A DNA stretch of 64,000 nucleotides, taken from Arthrobacter sp. MYb214 (GTDB lineage Bacteria > Actinomycetota > Actinomycetes > Actinomycetales > Micrococcaceae). The stretch lies in NCBI RefSeq assembly GCF_002979865.1, contig NZ_PCPZ01000001.1, positions 806,001-870,000 of the forward strand, read 5' to 3'. Positions 54,966-61,635 of the stretch are shown here, in pieces (the stretch's first letter is position 1; the number at the start of each line of letters is the position of its first letter). The position numbers and the translations under genes were made by a program. A model generated the notes under the pieces. It ran no database searches. It worked only from the letters and a program-made list of their open reading frames with translations, and was not told the origin of the DNA.

Positions 54966-55693
54966 ACGGCTTGTGCTGGAGGGCTGGTCCCGTTGCTGGC
55001 TTCTGCTGCAGGCTTCGAGACCAGCCAGGCGAACCAGAGCCCCGCTGCATACAGCGGCACCCCCATCAAGGCGCGGGCCAAGCCCAAGGCCACGACGTCA
55101 TCTGCGATGTACATCGGGATCTGCACTGCAAGGCGCAGCGCGAAAACAGCAATGATGATCCAGGTGGCCACCTGGTAGCGGCGCAAGCGCGCGGGTTTCT
55201 TGCGCCACTCGGTGCCTTCATTGCGGATGAACCCGAAGAGCAGGCCGATCAGCGGCCAGCGGGCCATCACCGAAATCAGCAATCCCGCCAAGTAGGCGGC
55301 CGATACGTAGAACCCTGGAATGTAGTAGTCCTTGGCATTGCCTGAATTGCGTGCGGCGAAGGCGCAGATCAGGATGCCGATCAGCCCGGAGCCGGCCTGG
55401 ATCAGCGTCGAGCGCTTGGCTAGGCGGATGATCATGAACACCACGCCAAGACTGATCGAAGCGATCAGCCCCCAGCCCAGATTGGAGGTCAGCGCGAAGA
55501 CCATGATGAACACGAAACCGGGAAGCACCGTTTCCAGGATTCCGCGCACGCCACCGACGGTGGAGAGCAGATCTATCCCGCCGTCGGCATTTTGCGCGAT
55601 GTTGGCGTTCGAGCCAATCATTTCCGCGAAGCTTGGATGCTTTGCTTCCGGCGTGGATCCATCTTCCGGACGCGATTCGTCGTTGTTCATCAT
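54962..55693 (-). CDS. DUF3159 membrane protein
   Basis: A 243-residue protein with a polar N terminus and about five to six membrane segments. GGVRGILETVLPGFVFIMVFAL and WPLIGLLFGFIRNEGTEWRKKPARLRRYQVATW are DUF3159 landmarks. The family sits next to ceoC in many actinobacteria (Rv2693c position). The role is unknown, probably at the membrane. Confidence 0.85.
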   Translation of the reverse strand: MMNNDESRPEDGSTPEAKHPSFAEMIGSNANIAQNADGGIDLLSTVGGVRGILETVLPGFVFIMVFALTSNLGWGLIASISLGVVFMIIRLAKRSTLIQAGSGLIGILICAFAARNSGNAKDYYIPGFYVSAAYLAGLLISVMARWPLIGLLFGFIRNEGTEWRKKPARLRRYQVATWIIIAVFALRLAVQIPMYIADDVVALGLARALMGVPLYAAGLWFAWLVSKPAAEASNGTSPPAQAV

Positions 55694-55754
55694 GTTTTCT
55701 TCCAGTTAGACGCCAGCATGCTCTCGTTCCCAAGACCTTGAGGGAACGCGCGGA

Positions 55755-56129
55755 TCACCCGCGGGCCTCCGGCACGATTACGTAGCGCGGATTAAAGATC
55801 GTCGGAACTTGATCCACGGGAGCGACCATTCCCGAGTATTCCACCTTCACGCCCGGCTTGATTCCCGGAACGGATTTCTGGCCCATGAACGCCAAACGCA
55901 CATGCGGTACAGTCCCGCGACGAGCAGACACCGCACCGAGCCGGTCGACCACCACCGCGGTCAGCGTGGGTGCGACGTGTGGCGCGGAATAGCTAACCGA
56001 TTGGATGTAGCCCGTGTGCTCCACCCTGCCCTTGACAGGCAGCTGTTCCAAGCTGTCCAGCCGCTGGTAGCTGAGCTTTTGGCCCGAGGGGCCAAGCAGC
56101 GCAGTGACGGGTTTGTCCTTCAGCGACAT
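55755..56129 (-). CDS. OB-fold nucleic-acid-binding domain protein
   Basis: A 124-residue protein of the small actinobacterial OB-fold group (Rv2694c position). The central part, GRVEHTGYIQSVSYSAPHVAPTLTAVVVDRLG, and VKVEYSGMVAPVDQVPTIFNPRYVIV give the beta-barrel pattern. It starts 3 nt after the DUF3710 gene, so the two are co-translated. The nucleic acid target is unknown. Confidence 0.82.
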   Translation of the reverse strand: MSLKDKPVTALLGPSGQKLSYQRLDSLEQLPVKGRVEHTGYIQSVSYSAPHVAPTLTAVVVDRLGAVSARRGTVPHVRLAFMGQKSVPGIKPGVKVEYSGMVAPVDQVPTIFNPRYVIVPEARG

Positions 56130-56132
56130 GCA

Positions 56133-56834
56133 TTAGCCGATCTGGGTGATCTCTGGTCCGCGTTCTGGACGCTTCAGCTCAGAGTTCTGCTCAGGGTTCT
56201 GCTCAGTGCCTGCCGGGCGGGCCTGCGCATTGGCCGGAACACTCAGGGGCAAGAGTTCGGCCGGTGGCAGTGGCTTGTCGCCGCGGTTGACCACGACAGT
56301 GCGCAGGATCCCGTCAACGATGCCAGCCGCTTCTTCGTCTCCAATGGCAGCGCCGCCAATGACCGCACGCAGGAACCAGCGGTGGCCGTCGATGCCGACA
56401 AAGCGCAGGGCGACATGCCCGGCGCGACCATCAGGCAGCTGCTGCGGCACCTTGGCGAGCAGCTCCTGGCCGTAATCGCCGTCGCGGGTGAAAATTTCGC
56501 CGTTCTGGGCACTGATATCGCTCTTGATCTTGTCGCTGATGCCAGGCCACAGCGATTCGGACTTCGAGGAAGAGAAAGCCATCAGCTGGATACGCGACTC
56601 GGCGATCTCCAGCGACACCGCGATGACACGCTTGTTGGACTCTTCAACGTCCATGCGGACCTTCAAGCCTGCTACTGGCTTGATCAGGATCGAGCCGAAG
56701 TCAAGGTATTCCTGCGTATTCTCGACCTCGCTGTAGTCGAACGGGCCGTCCTTCGGCTCGGCCTCGCCCTGGCCTGCCTCAGCAGCTGGTGCGTCGACTG
56801 GCTGGTCTTGGGCTTTCTTGCGCTTGAAAATCAT
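56133..56834 (-). CDS. DUF3710 protein
   Basis: A 233-residue soluble protein with basic and acidic tails and a central domain. Typical DUF3710 segments are YLDFGSILIKPVAGLKVRMDVEE, EIAESRIQLMAFSSSKSESLWPGI and VGIDGHRWFLRAVIGGAA. It lies between dut and the OB-fold protein, the conserved actinobacterial position (Rv2696c). Function is unknown. Confidence 0.85.
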   Translation of the reverse strand: MIFKRKKAQDQPVDAPAAEAGQGEAEPKDGPFDYSEVENTQEYLDFGSILIKPVAGLKVRMDVEESNKRVIAVSLEIAESRIQLMAFSSSKSESLWPGISDKIKSDISAQNGEIFTRDGDYGQELLAKVPQQLPDGRAGHVALRFVGIDGHRWFLRAVIGGAAIGDEEAAGIVDGILRTVVVNRGDKPLPPAELLPLSVPANAQARPAGTEQNPEQNSELKRPERGPEITQIG

Positions 56835-56872
56835 GGTGTCCTTAGAAAATCTCGTCTTGCACTCAAGGGTAC

Positions 56873-57331
56873 TTACTTGGAACTGAATCCGCCGGTCGAA
56901 CCGAACCCGCCAGCGCCGCGAGCACTGCCGTCCAGCGAATCGACTTGGATGAACGCTGCCTGCTCGACTTTCTGGATTACCAGCTGGGCGATTCGGTCGC
57001 CTCGGCTGACTTCGAAAGACTCAGACGTGTCGGTATTCAGCAAGGTGACCATGATCTCACCACGGTACCCCGCGTCAACAGTACCCGGTGCATTCACAAC
57101 GGTAATGCCGTGCTTAGCAGCCAAGCCGCTGCGCGGATGCACGAGACCGACATAGCCATGCGGGATGGCCAGCGCAATGCCTGTTGGAATGAGCGCGCGG
57201 GCGCCAGGCTCCAGCACCAGCGACTCGCGAGCATGCAAGTCAGCACCGGCATCTGACGGATGCGCGTAGCTGGGAACCGGCAGTTCGGTGTCAAGCATCT
57301 TGATGGCAATGGAAATTGATGGCTCACTCAT
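56873..57331 (-). CDS. dut: Deoxyuridine 5'-triphosphate nucleotidohydrolase
   Basis: dUTPase removes dUTP and supplies dUMP for thymidylate. The 152-residue protein has all five motifs: DAGADLHARE, PRSGLAAKHG, NAPGTVDAGYRGEI (catalytic Asp), RGDRIAQLVIQ, and the C-terminal GAGGFGSTGG phosphate loop. I chose the ATG of MSEPSISIAIKML. Upstream in-frame residues do not resemble the family. Confidence 0.95.
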   Translation of the reverse strand: MSEPSISIAIKMLDTELPVPSYAHPSDAGADLHARESLVLEPGARALIPTGIALAIPHGYVGLVHPRSGLAAKHGITVVNAPGTVDAGYRGEIMVTLLNTDTSESFEVSRGDRIAQLVIQKVEQAAFIQVDSLDGSARGAGGFGSTGGFSSK

Positions 57332-57458
57332 CGGTGTAGGTCTTCCCCCGGAGTTATGTGAAATAGTCACTCGATAGTTTCTCGTGGCTAACTCTATCGC
57401 GCGCGCAGGGCAATCCCCTGCCGCCAGCCCCGAGGTCATGGAACCAGGAAATATTGCC

Positions 57459-57464
57459 TAAACT
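57459..57464 (+). promoter_or_regulatory. Candidate -10 box for leaderless DUF3093 gene
   Basis: TAAACT lies 7 nt before the ATG. Confidence 0.45.
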
Positions 57465-57471
57465 TGGAACC

Positions 57472-58005
57472 ATGAGTAATTCCAGCCCCGAGGGTTCGAA
57501 CGTCCTGTACAGCGAAAAGCTCTGGCCATCGGCCAGTACCTGGATTTGGCCGATCATCATTTCCATCACCGCAGGTATCGCAGTAGCACCGATTAACGGC
57601 ATCCTTGGATGGGTTGCCGGTGGCGTAGTTTTGATTTCACTGGTCGCGGTGTTCCTGCTGCGCGTGCCAGCCATCGAAGTCACCGATGATCTGGTCACCG
57701 TTGGCCGGGCCAGCATTGAACGCAAGTACATCGGCAACGTCGTCGGCTACCGTGGCGACGAAGCTTTCAAGCAGCGTGGACAGAAGCTTCACGGCTTGGC
57801 CTACATGCTGTTGCGTGGCTGGATCGACGGTGCCGTGCGCATGGAAGTGACCGACGAGCGAGACACCACGCCGTACTGGCTGACTTCCACCCGCCGCCCC
57901 GAAGAGCTGGCTGCCGCACTCTCGGGCGTGATGTACGAATTCACCGAGGAAGGCAAGGCCGAAGCAGCCAAGGAGGAGCAGGCAGAAGACGCTTCAGGCG
58001 AATAG
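57472..58005 (+). CDS. DUF3093 membrane protein
   Basis: A 177-residue protein with two close transmembrane segments (about residues 24-62) and a soluble domain. YSEKLWPSASTWIW and TPYWLTSTRRPEELAAAL are typical of DUF3093. It is divergent from dut, as in mycobacteria (Rv2698). The family is uncharacterised. A long terminator follows. Confidence 0.87.
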   Translation: MSNSSPEGSNVLYSEKLWPSASTWIWPIIISITAGIAVAPINGILGWVAGGVVLISLVAVFLLRVPAIEVTDDLVTVGRASIERKYIGNVVGYRGDEAFKQRGQKLHGLAYMLLRGWIDGAVRMEVTDERDTTPYWLTSTRRPEELAAALSGVMYEFTEEGKAEAAKEEQAEDASGE

Positions 58006-58025
58006 CATTCACGGCTCCATAGAAT

Positions 58026-58071
58026 AAAGCGATGGCGTCCTGGACCTTCCGGTCCAGGACGCCATCGCTTT
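58026..58071. terminator. Bidirectional terminator between DUF3093 and DUF4193 genes
   Basis: A perfect 21-bp stem (AAAGCGATGGCGTCCTGGACC and its complement) with a 4-nt TTCC loop lies between convergent genes. Confidence 0.95.
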
Positions 58072-58092
58072 CAGAACTGTTGCGTAAGCTTC

Positions 58093-58392
58093 CTAGCCTT
58101 CGCACTCGCTGCAGAATTTCTGCCCGTTGTCTTCACGGGCCAGCTGCGTGCGGTGACGCACCATGAAGCAAGATGCGCAGGTGAACTCGTCTGCCTGCTC
58201 CGGCAGGATCTCGATGCTCGCTTCTTCCTGCGATGCTTCGCCGCCGGGCAAAACATATTCCTCAGCCAAGGGTGTTTCGGCCTCGTCAACCAGGTTGGCC
58301 ATGGCTGCGGTCTTGCCTGCCTTGAGCTGAGCGATTTCCTTGGCTCGTTCCGCTTCTGACATTGCTACGGGTGCAGCAGATTCATTTGCCAT
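58093..58392 (-). CDS. DUF4193 zinc-ribbon protein
   Basis: A 99-residue acidic protein. The C-terminal EFTCASCFMVRHRTQLAREDNG and CSECEG supply two Cys pairs (C-x2-C) of a zinc ribbon, matching DUF4193 (Rv2699c position). It is likely a small regulatory or assembly protein; function unknown. The start MANESAAPVAMSEAERA is preceded by an AGGAAAGAG region. Confidence 0.87.
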   Translation of the reverse strand: MANESAAPVAMSEAERAKEIAQLKAGKTAAMANLVDEAETPLAEEYVLPGGEASQEEASIEILPEQADEFTCASCFMVRHRTQLAREDNGQKFCSECEG

Positions 58393-58652
58393 AATCGTTT
58401 TTCGCTCTTTCCTGCAGGTCTTCGTCCTAGCCGGCTGCTTCACAAGGTGAAAACTTATACCGGCATAGAAGTATAGCGTTATTCCGGGTCATCCATTCCC
58501 GTTCATGCCACGCTATGCCATGGGCGGAAGGTTCAAGGAATTACTGCGTGAGGTTGATGACTAATCTTGCGCCACACCCTGCGCGGTGGTAGGAATTCAG
58601 GCTTCGAGGTGGCAGAGTTTTACACAGGAAATAGAGCGTGTGGAGGGTAGGA

Positions 58653-59720
58653 ATGCGTCAGCTGAGACTGGTAGGAATTCATGAAAATGGTTCCAGCCTG
58701 CAGGTCAGCAGCGACGACGGGATGAGCTTCGAGCTACCTGTTGACGATGCACTGCGCAGTGCAATGGCCGAAATTGCCCGTTCGCGGGCTCCAAGGAACC
58801 GTGAGGAGTCCTCGGTCCATTCGCCGCGCGAAATTCAAGCGCGAGTGCGCGCTGGTGCTTCCGCCTACGATCTGTCTCTTGAGTGGGATATCCCAGTCGA
58901 GGACATCGTCAAGTACGAAGGTCCGGTGCTGGCTGAGCGCGAGCACATCGCCGAGCTAGCACGTCGTGTCGAGGTTTCAGGACCACAAACCGATGCCGAA
59001 TACCGCGAAGTATTCGGCGAAGAGCCTGCGGATCTTGGTTCCATGGTGGTCCACCGCCTGCACCAGCTGCACATCGACGCCGACTCGGCTCGATGGAACG
59101 CCTGGAAAGATCCAGAAGGCCAATGGATCGTTACCGTGCAGTTCGATTCCCCGCTGCCGACCGAGAATGTCGAGTCCCTGGGCTCGGATTCCACTGAAGC
59201 TTCCTCGAACAGTGCGCGGTGGGCATTCACCCCGGCACGCAAGTCGTTGAAAAATCTGAACCGCTGGGCACAAACCTTGAGCGAACAGGTGGCCCCTGAA
59301 TACTTTCGCCCGGTCTCTGCGCTGAACCAGCCAGAGCCTGAGCAGGCTCCTGCAGCCAGCACACCGGAACCGGATGAGACCGAAGAACTGGTCACGTTGC
59401 TGAACGCTCGTCGTGGGCAGCGCACGAAGGACCAGGATCCGGAGCGCGAGTCACGCTACAACGAGATCATCGAACGCAGCATGAGCAAGTACGACGCCGA
59501 CGATGAGGACTCGCTGCCGCACCTTCCGCAAGGAATTTCGGCACGCACTTCGCAGCTGGTGGTCGTCACCGATCAGGATGCCGGCGGTGCGAACAGCACT
59601 GAGGACAAGCCGTCCGAGCAGAATGCCGAGGAGTCCGCTCCGCGCAAGGCCAAGCGGTCTTCGGTCCCCAGCTGGGATGACATCATGTTCGGCAAGCGCA
59701 AGAAGGACACCGATTCCTGA
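58653..59720 (+). CDS. sepH: Cell division regulator SepH (DUF3071)
   Basis: SepH binds FtsZ and promotes Z-ring assembly in actinobacteria. The 355-residue protein has the N-terminal DUF3071 region (MRQLRLVGIHENGSSLQVSS) with a helix-turn-helix at about residues 60-95 (SPREIQARVRAGASAYDLSLEWDIPVEDI). A long acidic linker follows, and the C-terminal end has VPSWDDIMFGKRKK, a short conserved motif. The ATG follows GGAGGG. It is divergent from the DUF4193 gene across 260 bp that contain only promoters as far as I can tell. Confidence 0.92.
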   Translation: MRQLRLVGIHENGSSLQVSSDDGMSFELPVDDALRSAMAEIARSRAPRNREESSVHSPREIQARVRAGASAYDLSLEWDIPVEDIVKYEGPVLAEREHIAELARRVEVSGPQTDAEYREVFGEEPADLGSMVVHRLHQLHIDADSARWNAWKDPEGQWIVTVQFDSPLPTENVESLGSDSTEASSNSARWAFTPARKSLKNLNRWAQTLSEQVAPEYFRPVSALNQPEPEQAPAASTPEPDETEELVTLLNARRGQRTKDQDPERESRYNEIIERSMSKYDADDEDSLPHLPQGISARTSQLVVVTDQDAGGANSTEDKPSEQNAEESAPRKAKRSSVPSWDDIMFGKRKKDTDS

Positions 59721-59736
59721 CGCGCCGCCGGGCTAG

Positions 59737-59795
59737 AGCGCATACGGGTGCGGGAGCAGCATTTATTCAATGCTGCTCCCGCACCCGTATGCGCT
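59737..59795. terminator. Very long bidirectional terminator after sepH
   Basis: A perfect 27-bp stem (59737-59763 with 59769-59795) and a 5-nt TATTC loop lies between convergent genes. Confidence 0.95.
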
Positions 59796-59809
59796 TGTTC
59801 CGTTGAGAA

Positions 59810-60994
59810 CTAGGTGGTGCGGTGCACCAGCAGCGGGATGAAGCGCTCCCCCGCAGTGAGCGATCCGTGCTGCCCTACCATGTCAAACGCCATCGGCGTA
59901 ACGCGTCGGCCGTCGTAGAAAGCGATAGCTTCCGCTGCCAGAATCATCAGATCACCCAGCCGGGCTGCATGCTCTTCGGTAATGGCGCCGAAGTAGCCCA
60001 GTTCAATGGCTTCCTCGCGCGTCATCACCCAGGCTTTGGTGCCGTAGGCCTGCTGCCAGGCCTCGCGTACGCGTAACCGGCTAGCCGCGTCGGTCTGCGT
60101 GTCGAAGGTCAATTGGACTCCACGAGGTTCGCCGCTGGTCAGCTCCACGCCTTCGATAAGCTCCGGCTGCTGGCTGTAGTCGATGCGTTGGGATGCGGGG
60201 ATGTCCACCATTCCATGGTCACCGGTAATCAGCACCGTGGTTTCTTCTGGCAGTTTGGAGACCAGGTTCTTAATGACGTAATCCAACTCTTCGAGCGTGT
60301 CCCGCCATTGGCTGGAGTCCACGCCGAATTTGTGTCCGGCCTTGTCCAATTCATTGAAGTACGTGTAGACCAGCGAATTGCGGTTCGACTCGAAAATGGT
60401 TCGGGTAGCACGCGCACGGGCCGCAGGCTGGTTCGCCGGCACGAATTTGGGGCCGCGCAACGACGCGCGAGTCAGGGCCGACTTGGCGAACATCGGAATA
60501 GACACGGTAGCCACGTGGATGCCGTGCTCGGCGACTTTCTGGAAAACGGTCGGGCGAGTCTGCCACGCTTCGGGGTCCAAGTCCCCTGGCCATCCTCCGA
60601 GCTGGTTAACTACACGGCGCTTGGCCGGATCGATGACGTCATAGCCAACCATTCCATGTTCGCCGGGAGCCAGGCCCGTGGCCAGGCTGCTCAGGGACGT
60701 CGCGGTGGTGGAAGGGAATCCCGTTCCCAGCTTCTGCCCCTTTTCGAACAGGCCGCGCAGGAAGGGTACATGCCCGAGATGGCTCTTGAGCTGGTTCCAG
60801 CCCAGTCCGTCAACCATAATCAGTGCCACACGTTTTGTCGGGGCAAAGCCCAAAGCGTTCTCGTAGCCCGGAACGCCCATTGCAGCGGCTGCCGACGGAA
60901 GGATCTCCGACAGCGTAGCTTGGCCGTATTTGGGCGCGTCCGGGATTTTCTGTGCCGGGACAGGCAGGTTGCTGCGTTTCTGTTCCTCGATCAT
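59810..60994 (-). CDS. Alkaline-phosphatase-superfamily phosphodiesterase
   Basis: A 394-residue member of the nucleotide pyrophosphatase/phosphodiesterase group. The metal and catalytic sites are IMVDGLGWNQL, GFPSTTATSLSSLATG (nucleophile Thr), NELDKAGHKFG and ITGDHGMVDI. There is no signal peptide, so it is cytosolic. The gene starts 2 nt after the DUF5998 gene, as often in Micrococcaceae. The substrate is unknown. Confidence 0.9.
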   Translation of the reverse strand: MIEEQKRSNLPVPAQKIPDAPKYGQATLSEILPSAAAAMGVPGYENALGFAPTKRVALIMVDGLGWNQLKSHLGHVPFLRGLFEKGQKLGTGFPSTTATSLSSLATGLAPGEHGMVGYDVIDPAKRRVVNQLGGWPGDLDPEAWQTRPTVFQKVAEHGIHVATVSIPMFAKSALTRASLRGPKFVPANQPAARARATRTIFESNRNSLVYTYFNELDKAGHKFGVDSSQWRDTLEELDYVIKNLVSKLPEETTVLITGDHGMVDIPASQRIDYSQQPELIEGVELTSGEPRGVQLTFDTQTDAASRLRVREAWQQAYGTKAWVMTREEAIELGYFGAITEEHAARLGDLMILAAEAIAFYDGRRVTPMAFDMVGQHGSLTAGERFIPLLVHRTT

Positions 60995-60996
60995 GC

Positions 60997-61584
60997 TCAG
61001 GCGATCGTGGCCAGGCGCAGGCGGACAGCGAATTCCCGTGCCTTGTTCACGGCCTGCTGGCCGTCGGCCTCGGCGCTGACGCGGATGACCAAGTCCTCAG
61101 GCTGCGAGGTGCCGTTCAGCCCGTGGTCGGCATCGCACTGCGGATCGGCACAGGCGGCAGGGGCCAGATCAATCCGCTTGGTTCCGTTCCAGGACAGTCC
61201 AAAGGTCAATTCCTTGACCGGGTCAGCGGCCGAGTAATGCTGCGGCTGGTGGTAGACGTAACTGGTGGCAACCGAGGCGATGCGGGCCAGGGAAATCATT
61301 TCGACGGAGACCTGCGCCATGACGTCCTTGCCGTGGTCGTCAAGCTGCTGGTCATCGACGTGCACAATGAAAAGCACCTTTTCACTCATCACCATAACGG
61401 TGATATGGCGGTGCACTTCGGTATGGTCGAAGTGAGTTTCCAGATGTACATAGTGGTCAAGCACTGGTTGGCCCATCATGGCTTCAGCCAGTACATCCTG
61501 GACCATCTGCGGATAAAAACCCGCACGGACCAGATCATGCTGAAGCTCAGCGCCAGGAGTGGTCGAATACGTTGGAGAACTCAT
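60997..61584 (-). CDS. DUF5998 protein
   Basis: A 195-residue protein of the actinobacterial DUF5998 family. Visible are HLETHFDHTEVHRHITVMVMSEKVLFIVHVDDQQ and a Cys-containing loop DLAPAACADPQCDADHGLNG. It shares an operon with the downstream phosphodiesterase. TAGAAT lies 6 nt before the ATG, suggesting a leaderless start. Function unknown. Confidence 0.83.
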   Translation of the reverse strand: MSSPTYSTTPGAELQHDLVRAGFYPQMVQDVLAEAMMGQPVLDHYVHLETHFDHTEVHRHITVMVMSEKVLFIVHVDDQQLDDHGKDVMAQVSVEMISLARIASVATSYVYHQPQHYSAADPVKELTFGLSWNGTKRIDLAPAACADPQCDADHGLNGTSQPEDLVIRVSAEADGQQAVNKAREFAVRLRLATIA

Positions 61585-61590
61585 GCCCCA

Positions 61591-61596
61591 ATTCTA
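61591..61596 (-). promoter_or_regulatory. Candidate -10 box for leaderless DUF5998 gene
   Basis: TAGAAT on the minus strand lies 6 nt before the ATG. Confidence 0.5.
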
Positions 61597-61635
61597 CTCA
61601 GTCGCCACAGGCAATTCACGTTTCGGCGATTGCAC

